NCBI GenBank assembly: GCA_949289155.1
Contig: CASEMX010000002.1
Coordinates: forward strand, 1-64,000
Source: an uncultured Parabacteroides sp.
GTDB lineage: Bacteria > Bacteroidota > Bacteroidia > Bacteroidales > Tannerellaceae
DNA length: 64,000 nucleotides
Direction of reading: 5' to 3'
This document shows positions 1-6,882 of the stretch, in pieces. Position 1 is the first letter of the stretch, and each line of letters opens with the position of its first letter. The notes beneath the pieces were generated by a model. It searched no databases. It was given only the letters and a program-made list of their open reading frames with translations, and had not been told where the DNA came from. The translations under genes were made by a program, and so were the position numbers.

Positions 1-1377
1 GTCGAGAATGCTTTGAGCCGTTCGTCCTAACCGTTTTTGTTTCACCGAAGATTTTTGTAAATCACCGAAGGTTTTCACCGAAGATTCTTGTGAATCACCG
101 AAGGTTTTCACCGAACTTTTTCCGTTTTCACCGAACTTTTTCTCCGAACTTTCTTCGTTTACAGGGCACTTTTTGAGGGTACTGTTTACCCTGTCTGCCA
201 CCTCTTCTACGGGAATTCTGCTGTTCTCGCCCCAATTCAGATTATAGAAAGTGGTGAAGAACGAGGATGCTTCGGTTTTGTAGCGAGGCTCTTTACCAGG
301 CAGAAAGTTGGGTAGTTTTTCGGTCAGTTCGCGCATCTTGCGCAGGCCGGAGCCACGCTTCTCCATGTAGTCGAGCTGGGTAAACATATCGGCAATAACA
401 GGGTTGCGGCGTATGGACGGCACATTGTAGATGTCGCGGTCTTGAATCTGTGTGCCATCGAGCATCGCACCGGGCGACATCAGTTCCACACGGTCATCGT
501 AGATGTCTATATGTACTTCACCGCCCATTACCGTGTAATCCCGATGGATAAGGTGGTTGACCAGTCCTTCAAAGATAGCTCGGTCGGAATAGTCGGGCAG
601 ATTAAGGCGGTAGTTGGGCATCTTGACCCAGCCGCTCATCGTGTAGTTCTTGATGAAGTCCATGCCGTACTTTAAAAGTAGGACGAGGTTTGCCCTATGT
701 TCTACCGAGCTGATGGCATCATCCTTATAAAGCCCCGTCCAACGGGTGCAGAAAATGCGCGATTGGAATACGGTGCAGTTGTCCACAAACAGCAGCCCAG
801 CATTGGTCAGCTTGCCGTCTGGCGTGACCAGCCCGAACGATTCCAGATACTTGTCGTTCCATTCCTGATGCGTCTGTTCGCGGAACGTATTGGCAAGGAT
901 GATAAAGGAGTGTTTGCAGGCATCCACTTGTGTAGGGAGCGAATCCCACGTCATGTGCGTACCTTTCAACACCAACGAGAGGAGTTGCTGCGCATTGCAC
1001 TCCACGCTTTCATTGCCGACCCTGACAAAAGCCGTGCGCGTCCCGTCCTGATAATAGTAATAAGGTGTCAGCACTCCAGCCTTGACTTTCACTTCAAGCA
1101 AGGTGCGTCCTTCGTGTTCAATCGGCATAAGTTGCACTTCCGGCACAGGGTCAAGCCGTGCCTTTATCATTTCGCTGATAAAGTCGGCATCCGCTTGTGC
1201 ATTCTCCAATCCCACAATTTCACCCTCATCGTTTACGCCATAGAACAAGCTGCCGCCATCTGTATTGGCAAAGGCCGACACGGATTTCAGCCACGACTTC
1301 ACTTTCTTGCGTTCCAGCATTTCCTTGAAATCGTAAGACGTACATTCTGCTATAAGTCTGTTATCGTGTATCTTCAT
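1..1377 (-). CDS. AlbA_2 / HATPase_c_4 domain transcriptional regulator (C-terminus cut by window edge)
   Basis: The reading frame is open for 459 codons from an ATG at 1377 to the left edge, with no stop, so the C-terminus is missing. An N-terminal AlbA_2 (formerly AAA_4) putative DNA-binding domain covers roughly residues 12-135, with the typical FANTDGG motif at about 36-42 followed by GVND. A HATPase_c_4-like region follows at about 260-400, with motifs such as LIHRDY and DIYDDRVELMSPG. Known members are often called predicted regulators or RecG-like ATP-binding proteins, and most have no assigned target. The visible tail carries 11-residue repeats (SVKTFGD core), which in this family form a variable linker before a winged helix. 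The gene is a single unit with its own promoter at 1421-1428. No partner gene is visible. Confidence 0.85.
   Translation of the reverse strand, partial: MKIHDNRLIAECTSYDFKEMLERKKVKSWLKSVSAFANTDGGSLFYGVNDEGEIVGLENAQADADFISEMIKARLDPVPEVQLMPIEHEGRTLLEVKVKAGVLTPYYYYQDGTRTAFVRVGNESVECNAQQLLSLVLKGTHMTWDSLPTQVDACKHSFIILANTFREQTHQEWNDKYLESFGLVTPDGKLTNAGLLFVDNCTVFQSRIFCTRWTGLYKDDAISSVEHRANLVLLLKYGMDFIKNYTMSGWVKMPNYRLNLPDYSDRAIFEGLVNHLIHRDYTVMGGEVHIDIYDDRVELMSPGAMLDGTQIQDRDIYNVPSIRRNPVIADMFTQLDYMEKRGSGLRKMRELTEKLPNFLPGKEPRYKTEASSFFTTFYNLNWGENSRIPVEEVADRVNSTLKKCPVNEESSEKKFGENGKSSVKTFGDSQESSVKTFGDLQKSSVKQKRLGRTAQSILD
41..156 (-). repeat. 33-bp in-frame tandem repeat in the AlbA_2 gene
   Basis: On the plus strand TTCACCGAAG recurs at 41, 74 and 107, an exact 33-bp step, followed by shorter degenerate copies at about 127 and 142. 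On the coding strand this gives 11-residue repeats with a SVKTFGD core. Because 33 is divisible by 3, copy number changes would alter the linker length without a frameshift. Confidence 0.8.
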
Positions 1378-1420
1378 GATTTTCTCGTTGTTATACAGGT
1401 ATAATGCTCAATGTCGTTTA

Positions 1421-1428
1421 CAAAAATA
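1421..1428 (-). promoter_or_regulatory. Putative -7 element (TATTTTTG) of the AlbA_2 gene
   Basis: The minus strand reads TATTTTTG, an exact match to the Bacteroidetes TAnnTTTG element, about 44 bases before the ATG at 1377. No clear TTTG -33 element was found at the usual distance. Confidence 0.45.
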
Positions 1429-1646
1429 CAGAAAAAAGTTCATTTTATGTACGGACGGAATGGATAAAAACGGATTTGGAAGAAATTTCTCAGTAAAGCA
1501 CATTCCTTACCTTCATCATCGAAGGTAAAAGAGGATGGAACATAAGTGCTGTATAAGGAGAGAAAACCTCCCCGATGCGATTTTAGGTTATCATTTAACA
1601 TTGATATTTTCCTCGTTTTTCTTTCGTTATTTTCGCCGAAAAACCG

Positions 1647-1829
1647 TACTTTTGCAGCATAGAGCTGCGGTTGCTTATGGATGTTTATTTTCGGATTTGC
1701 AGGATATTTGCAACACGTACACGCAAGTCGCTGATAGAGATAATGTCTTGTATTTGAGGAAGTGAAATAATCCACCTAAGAGATAATTGAAGGAAAAATC
1801 CGTGTAGCTTGAAAGAGTTGCACGGATTT
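1647..1829 (+). ncRNA. Candidate small RNA between promoter and terminator
   Basis: The 430-base gap between the AlbA_2 gene and the response regulator holds no credible protein gene. On the plus strand a perfect TACTTTTG element lies at 1647-1654, and a strong intrinsic terminator hairpin starts at 1796. Together they define a possible transcript of about 165-175 nt starting near 1662. Inside it are short stems, for example a UUGC/GCAA pair near 1709-1726. The only ORFs (26-76 codons) show no family features. The length and isolation would suit a regulatory RNA such as a 6S-type RNA, but I cannot assign a family. The terminator could instead serve only the minus-strand operon. Confidence 0.3.
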
Positions 1830-1833
1830 TTTT
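1796..1833. terminator. Bidirectional intrinsic terminator
   Basis: A stem is formed by AAATCCGTG at 1796-1804 and CACGGATTT at 1821-1829, with A residues before it and a T7 tract after it. It can end both the minus-strand two-component operon and any plus-strand transcript from 1647. Confidence 0.75.
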
Positions 1834-1865
1834 ATGGGGATATGGGATGCCGGAATAATCTTAGC

Positions 1866-2549
1866 TCAGCAAATCAGTTTATATCCGATGCCGCGGATAT
1901 TGATAATCTGTATGCTGGGGTCAGCAGCGAGTTTCTTTCGTAGCTTGGTGATAAAAACATCCATGCTTCGGGCATTAAAGAAGTTGTCATCGCCCCAGAG
2001 GGCTAATAATACGGGGCGTCGGTTGAGTACCTCGTTTTGGTGTTCGCACAGCATCCGCAGGATTTCGGTTTCCCGATAGGAGAGGGACTCGCTCTGTCCG
2101 TTCATTTCCAAAAGTTGGTGGGCAACCCGGAAGCGATAAGCACCTATTTGATATTCTTCCTTCGGTTTGGCGAGTTTGGTGTCGATAGGTCGGTTGAGCA
2201 ACGCTTGGATGCGCACAATCAGCTCTTCCATGTCGAACGGTTTCTTCAGATAATCGTTGCCACCCACCTTGAATCCGTCCACTACATCCTCTGTCGATGA
2301 ACGCGCCGTGAGGAAGAGGATAGGAATCTGTTTATTCATCTGCCGAATCATCTTCGCCAAGGTGAATCCGTCCAGTTGCGGCATCATCACGTCGAGCACG
2401 AGGATATCCGGCTTGATTTGCCGAAACAATTCGAAGGCCTTTTCTCCATTCGGGGCCAGTGTGATTTGGAAGTCCGGCAGGCTTTCCAAGCTATCTTTAA
2501 TGATTTTTGCCAAAGCAATCTCATCTTCTGCTAATAATATATGTATCAT
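1866..2549 (-). CDS. OmpR-family response regulator (RprY-like)
   Basis: A 227-residue cytoplasmic transcription factor. The receiver domain (1-118) has the acidic pair at 9-10, the phosphoacceptor Asp53 in VLDVMMP, Thr81 in LTAR and the conserved Lys103 in LKKPF. A winged-helix Trans_reg_C domain follows at about 130-225, ending in the typical RGIGYKL. The stop codon of the histidine kinase gene lies one base before its ATG, so the two are co-transcribed and form a cognate pair. The best target candidate is the outer membrane gene on the other side of the kinase gene, because its control region has a perfect 10-bp direct repeat of the kind OmpR-family dimers bind. Similarity to RprY of Bacteroides is by eye, so the symbol is left blank. 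Confidence 0.93.
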   Translation of the reverse strand: MIHILLAEDEIALAKIIKDSLESLPDFQITLAPNGEKAFELFRQIKPDILVLDVMMPQLDGFTLAKMIRQMNKQIPILFLTARSSTEDVVDGFKVGGNDYLKKPFDMEELIVRIQALLNRPIDTKLAKPKEEYQIGAYRFRVAHQLLEMNGQSESLSYRETEILRMLCEHQNEVLNRRPVLLALWGDDNFFNARSMDVFITKLRKKLAADPSIQIINIRGIGYKLIC

Positions 2550-2550
2550 G

Positions 2551-3996
2551 TCATTGAGGGATTAAGATAGTGAACAGGGAACCTTTGTTTTCTTGGCTGC
2601 TGACTTGGATAGAACCGCCATGCCGTTCGACAATTTCTTTCGCATAGCTTAGTCCTAATCCATACCCTTTGACGTCGTGCCGATTCCCTTTCGGGATGCG
2701 GTAAAAGCGTTCGAATATCTGTTTTTGATACTTGGCGGGGATGCCACAGCCATTGTCTTTTATATCGATTTCCAGATTACGTTTGTCCCGCTTTATCCGG
2801 ATGGAAACATCGGCTTCTTCGCCCGAATATTTTATGGCATTGTCGATGAGGTTGGCGATAACATGCGTCAGGTGGAATTTGTCGGCATAAACCGGTTGTT
2901 CGCCCCCTTCGTTTTCTATTTGGAAACGGACCGGTTTGTCTGCTTTCAGGATAAATTGCTCCGATAGGCGTTGCACGATGGGCTCTAATTGGAACGGTTC
3001 CTTTTGCAGATGGAAGTTTTTGCGTTCATCAATCGCCATGCTCAGGATTTTTTCGACCAGTTCGGTCAGTTGCTTCAATTGTTGCTTGCAGATAGTGAAA
3101 TACTCATCGCGCTTAACCGGGTTATCGGCCAGGCGGAAGGTCTGTAGCGCATCGATGGCGGAATAAGTAATCGTAATAGGCGTTTTCAATTCGTGCGTCA
3201 TGTTATTGATGAAATCATTCTTGATTTGCGCGATGGTTTTCTGGCGCAATATCGTCCGAATCAGGTAGAGATAGCAGGCGGTCGTGAGTAAAACGAAAAA
3301 GACAGAGAGCATAAAGGCGTACAGCATACGCCGATAGATTAATCGGTTCCCATCGACCACGAATCCCTGCAAACCGAAGTCCTCATTCATCGTGATGCTT
3401 ACCCGGCGGGATTGAATCAGGTTTTCCAATTTCAAATCCTTTGGCTTTGACGTATCGATAAGCGTGTCTTTTCCGAAGACGGCATCCACGAAATGTGGCT
3501 GGAAGATGCCGTTCCGCTCCAATACCGTGCCGAAGACACTATCTACGGTCAGGATACTAATCGGCCGGATGGCCGTCACCATCTCAAACATTCCGGCAGA
3601 TGACGCCAATCGCAGGACATCATAGCTTTCCTTGTAATAATCTTTCGTGAAGGTCAGGGGCTTGTCGCGTTCGTCGGTCGGATTCAGAATCATATTCCGA
3701 TAATAGCGCACCATCTTTTTATTCTCTTGCCGGCTCATTACCTGACTGATGCTATCCACGGCAATGCCCATCGACATTTCGCCGTGCGGAGCGCCTTGCG
3801 TGGAATCCTTTTCCATTTGGGTCAGATGAATCGCCAAGGTCTCTGCAATCGATTGCTCGAAAAGCCGGTGCACCTTATCCGCCATTTGCTTCTTCTCCGC
3901 CTCGTATGTATTCCAAAGCCAATAGCCTTGCGAAATGAAAATGCCGATGACGGAAATGGAAACGAATAGCAAAATAAAGTGTCGTTGTATTTTCAT
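2551..3996 (-). CDS. Membrane sensor histidine kinase (RprX-like)
   Basis: A 481-residue inner membrane kinase. Two membrane segments (about 7-29 and 226-247) enclose a roughly 195-residue periplasmic sensor region that resembles no named sensor domain. HisKA follows with the H-box His268 in NNMTHELKTP. The HATPase_c domain has the N-box HVIANLIDNAIKYS, the G1 box DNGCGIP and the G2 box GYGLGLSYAKEI, so all catalytic elements are present. It lies immediately upstream of its response regulator (1-bp gap) and is divergent from the outer membrane barrel gene at 4166. A promoter candidate is at 4041-4048. Its stimulus cannot be read from sequence. The neighbouring barrel and FtsX-type permease suggest envelope monitoring. 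Confidence 0.93.
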   Translation of the reverse strand: MKIQRHFILLFVSISVIGIFISQGYWLWNTYEAEKKQMADKVHRLFEQSIAETLAIHLTQMEKDSTQGAPHGEMSMGIAVDSISQVMSRQENKKMVRYYRNMILNPTDERDKPLTFTKDYYKESYDVLRLASSAGMFEMVTAIRPISILTVDSVFGTVLERNGIFQPHFVDAVFGKDTLIDTSKPKDLKLENLIQSRRVSITMNEDFGLQGFVVDGNRLIYRRMLYAFMLSVFFVLLTTACYLYLIRTILRQKTIAQIKNDFINNMTHELKTPITITYSAIDALQTFRLADNPVKRDEYFTICKQQLKQLTELVEKILSMAIDERKNFHLQKEPFQLEPIVQRLSEQFILKADKPVRFQIENEGGEQPVYADKFHLTHVIANLIDNAIKYSGEEADVSIRIKRDKRNLEIDIKDNGCGIPAKYQKQIFERFYRIPKGNRHDVKGYGLGLSYAKEIVERHGGSIQVSSQENKGSLFTILIPQ

Positions 3997-4040
3997 CTGT
4001 TTATGCCGACTGTTCTGTTGATTTATCGCTTATTTTCGGA

Positions 4041-4048
4041 CAAATATA
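4041..4048 (-). promoter_or_regulatory. Putative -7 element of the two-component operon
   Basis: The minus strand reads TATATTTG, a perfect TAnnTTTG match, about 45 bases before the kinase ATG at 3996. The -33 element is not clear. Confidence 0.5.
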
Positions 4049-4076
4049 GGTTGTTTTTCGGGAGTTGTCCGGAGCG

Positions 4077-4096
4077 ATAACACTAAATAACACTAA
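4077..4096 (+). promoter_or_regulatory. Perfect 10-bp direct repeat, candidate response-regulator operator
   Basis: ATAACACTAA occurs twice without a gap (4077-4086 and 4087-4096) in the region between the divergent kinase and outer membrane genes. It is centred about 48 bases upstream of the -7 element at 4135, so roughly -60 from the likely start site. One-turn spaced direct repeats are the usual binding form for OmpR-family dimers. That this response regulator binds here is inference. Confidence 0.5.
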
Positions 4097-4134
4097 GTAG
4101 CGGAATGATAACCCGGCTTGCGGGGCGAATCCTC

Positions 4135-4142
4135 TACTTTTG
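4135..4142 (+). promoter_or_regulatory. Putative -7 element of the outer membrane barrel gene
   Basis: TACTTTTG fits TAnnTTTG exactly, 23 bases before the ATG at 4166. No good TTTG -33 box is seen, consistent with dependence on an activator bound at the upstream direct repeat. Confidence 0.5.
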
Positions 4143-4165
4143 CTCCGAACAAATGAAAGGTGAAG

Positions 4166-6451
4166 ATGAAACGTTACTTGTTTATTATAGGCTTGGGCTT
4201 GGGTTGCTCCGGAATGCTCCCGGCGCAAAATCTCCGGGGGAAGGTGATGAATGAAGCGGGCAATCCGATAGAGGGCGTAACCGTCGTGCTGCAAAAAGCG
4301 GACTCGGTCTTTATGGATGTCAGCCTTACCGATACGCTGGGGCTATTCCGGTTTAAGCAGGAAGAGATGCTGCCCTGCCGATTGATTTTCCAACACGTCG
4401 CTTATGAGACGAAAGAGGTAGAAAAGGCGACTATCCCGGATACCGTGGAGGTTTTTGTCCTGAAAGAGCGGAACGCCACCTTGGAGGATGTGGTGGTGAC
4501 TGCCGAAAAGCGACCGTATGTGCGGATAGAGGAGGGCAGGTTGAGTTACGATTTGTCCGCTTTGTCGGACAAGCGGATTGCGGATAATGCTTATGAGGCG
4601 GTCGCTAAGTTGCCGGGCATTACGGAGCGCGACGGGGCATTGTCGTTGGCGGGCGCTACTTCGTTGACGATTATCTTGAATGGACGCCCCACCACGATGG
4701 ATGCTTCCCAGTTGGAGACGTTATTGCGGAATACGCCGGTCGAGCGGGTGGAGCGGGCGGAGGTCATGTATAGTGCGCCGCCGGAGTACCATGTCCGGGG
4801 AGCGGTGGTGAATGTGGTGCTGAAACGGGCGTATGCCTATCATTTCTCCGGAGAAGTGGCGGCCAATTACAGGAACCAGTATTTCAATTCCGGCGGAGTG
4901 AGCGGCAGCTTGCGTTACACGACGCCCCGGTTGGGTTTCGATTTGATGTATGAGGCAAAGGATGTAAAAACCTTGACGAAAATGGAGACGCGCTCCTTGC
5001 ATACGTTGGAAAATCAGCTCTATGACATCCGGAATCAGGAGTCCATGCGCGTAAAGGGCTGGGACCATACGGTACGTTCGGCGTTCGAGTATAATTTCTC
5101 GGAAAAGGAGCATTTCCAGCTGGCGTATTTGGGAAGTTTCTCGCCTGCAGATAAGGCGAACAGCCATACGACGGGAAATTATCAGCTCAGCGACCTGAAC
5201 AAGGGGACGGAGAGCGCATTGCATAATATCTCGGCAGATTATGAGGGGCGGAAGGGATTCAAAGCCGGCATGGAATACACGCGCTACCGGATGGAGAACA
5301 ACCAGCGGTTGCATACGGACTATACCGAAGGGAGCAGGATGGAACTGGGACTGGCGGATGCGCAGAAAATCGACCGGCTCTCGTTGACTGCCGACCATTC
5401 TTTTGCTCTCAAGCGGGATTGGACGTTGGGAGTCGGGCTGTCGTATGACTATGCGCATAGCCGGGACGAGCAGGTTTACCACGAGGTGATAGGCGACGTG
5501 GCGACGGCGGATACGCATTCCGATTTGCATGAGCATACGGCCGATTTGTATGCGTCGCTGAGCAAGCCGCTGCCCAACGGGGGTGAGTTTTCGTTGTCGG
5601 CGACGGGCGAATATTACCGGATTGGGGAGTATGAGCGTTGGGCGCTCTTCCCGCAGGCCTCTTTCTTCTGGATATTTAATCCGGAGCACTTCCTGCAGAT
5701 AGCCTTGTCGTCGGACAAGCGTTATCCGGAGTATTGGGCGATGCAGTCGGCGGTCAGTTATATCGATGGCTATTCGGAGATACACGGCAGCCCCGATTTG
5801 CGTCCGGCGAACACCTATCAGCTGAGCGGGACCTATATTTTCAAGAAACGCTACATGCTGTCGCTCTTCTTCAGCCACACGTCCGACTATTTTGCCCAAT
5901 CGCCCTACCAGTCCGCCGAGCGGCTGGCGTTGATTTATAAGATGCAGAATTGGAATTTCATGCGGCAATACGGTGCAAACCTGCATCTGCCCTTCTCCGT
6001 GGGCAAGTGGTACGATGCCTCCTTCGATGCCATCGGGATGTACATGCACGAGCGGTGTGACGACTTCTACGACATCCCGTTCAACCGGAAAAAGTGGGTC
6101 GGCGTGTTCATGTGGGACAATACCTTCAAGGTAGGGAAGGGGCTGAGCTTCGAATTGAACATGGATTATCAGTCGCCCGCCATCCAAGGGGTCTTCGATA
6201 TCCACCAGCTGTTCAATTTGAACCTTGCAGCGAAATACAGCTTCCTGAACGACAGGGCGACGCTCTCGGTTCATGCCGACGACCTCTTCGACACCGGTGC
6301 GCCCACTACGGCGGTCCGCTTCAAAGGGCAGCACTTCGATATGGATAACAGCTTCTATAACCGTTCGGTGTCCATCCGCTTCTCGTACCGTTTGGGCAGC
6401 TATAAGGAAAAGGAGCAAAAGCAGGTCGATACCTCCCGCTTCGGCCATTGA
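4166..6451 (+). CDS. Outer membrane beta-barrel family protein (TonB-receptor-like)
   Basis: A 761-residue protein with a signal peptide (about residues 1-21, cleavage near LPAQ). A carboxypeptidase-regulatory-like beta-sandwich follows (about 22-105, starting LRGKVMNEAGNPIEGV), then a plug-like region (VVVTAEKRPY onward) and a long OMP_b-brl_3 type barrel ending in an aromatic/basic segment. These proteins sit in the outer membrane. Their substrates are usually unknown, and no SusD partner is present. ATG 4166 is preferred over the in-frame GTG 4160 because AAAGG lies 5-9 bases before it. The gene is divergent from a two-component system that may control it. A 42-bp tandem array begins a few bases after its stop codon. 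Confidence 0.88.
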   Translation: MKRYLFIIGLGLGCSGMLPAQNLRGKVMNEAGNPIEGVTVVLQKADSVFMDVSLTDTLGLFRFKQEEMLPCRLIFQHVAYETKEVEKATIPDTVEVFVLKERNATLEDVVVTAEKRPYVRIEEGRLSYDLSALSDKRIADNAYEAVAKLPGITERDGALSLAGATSLTIILNGRPTTMDASQLETLLRNTPVERVERAEVMYSAPPEYHVRGAVVNVVLKRAYAYHFSGEVAANYRNQYFNSGGVSGSLRYTTPRLGFDLMYEAKDVKTLTKMETRSLHTLENQLYDIRNQESMRVKGWDHTVRSAFEYNFSEKEHFQLAYLGSFSPADKANSHTTGNYQLSDLNKGTESALHNISADYEGRKGFKAGMEYTRYRMENNQRLHTDYTEGSRMELGLADAQKIDRLSLTADHSFALKRDWTLGVGLSYDYAHSRDEQVYHEVIGDVATADTHSDLHEHTADLYASLSKPLPNGGEFSLSATGEYYRIGEYERWALFPQASFFWIFNPEHFLQIALSSDKRYPEYWAMQSAVSYIDGYSEIHGSPDLRPANTYQLSGTYIFKKRYMLSLFFSHTSDYFAQSPYQSAERLALIYKMQNWNFMRQYGANLHLPFSVGKWYDASFDAIGMYMHERCDDFYDIPFNRKKWVGVFMWDNTFKVGKGLSFELNMDYQSPAIQGVFDIHQLFNLNLAAKYSFLNDRATLSVHADDLFDTGAPTTAVRFKGQHFDMDNSFYNRSVSIRFSYRLGSYKEKEQKQVDTSRFGH

Positions 6452-6454
6452 CTG

Positions 6455-6880
6455 CTGCCCCACCGGTGGGAAACATCTCCCGAGGTCTCTGCTGAGTTCG
6501 CCCACCGGTGGGAAACATCTCCGGAGGTCTCCGCTGAGCTCCCCCACCGGTGGGAAACATCTCCCGAGGTCTCTGCTGAACTCGCCCACCGGTGGGAAAC
6601 ATCTCCGGAGGTCTCTGCTGAGCTCGCCCACCGGTGGGAAACATCTCCCGAGGTCTCTGCTGAGCTCGCCCACCGGTGGGAAACATCTCCCGAGGCCTCC
6701 GCTGAACTCTTCCACCGGTGGGAGACATCTCCGGAGCCCTCTGTTGGACTCTTACACCGGTGTGGGACATCTCCGGAGCCCTCCGGAGAGCCCGCAAACC
6801 CCTTTGTGACTGCTCCGGAGCCCTCCGGAGGTTCCGCAAACCCCTTTGTGACTGCTCCGGAGGCCTCTTCTTACTTCCCC
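6455..6880. repeat. Tandem repeat array A (42-bp units, about 10 copies)
   Basis: The whole 430-bp gap between the convergent barrel and permease genes is a 42-bp tandem array. The palindrome core CACCGGTG starts at 6461, 6503, 6545, 6587, 6629, 6671 and 6713, with a degenerate copy at 6755. Two variant units at 6797 and 6839 keep the period but replace that core. Most copies carry the perfect 12-bp palindrome CCCACCGGTGGG and a second dyad CTCCGGAG. The array is open in several frames on both strands, but the predicted proteins are only the repeat read through. Read on the minus strand, the unit shares a backbone with arrays C and D. Confidence 0.95.
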
Positions 6881-6882
6881 AT

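Noticed and set aside
1440-1775. 111-codon minus-strand ORF and 76-codon plus-strand ORF
   Set aside because: Neither has domain features or a ribosome site, and a plus-strand promoter element and terminator suggest a non-coding interval.
4721-6715. 664-codon minus-strand ORF
   Set aside because: It is antisense to the outer membrane barrel gene and runs into array A. The protein has no recognisable domain.
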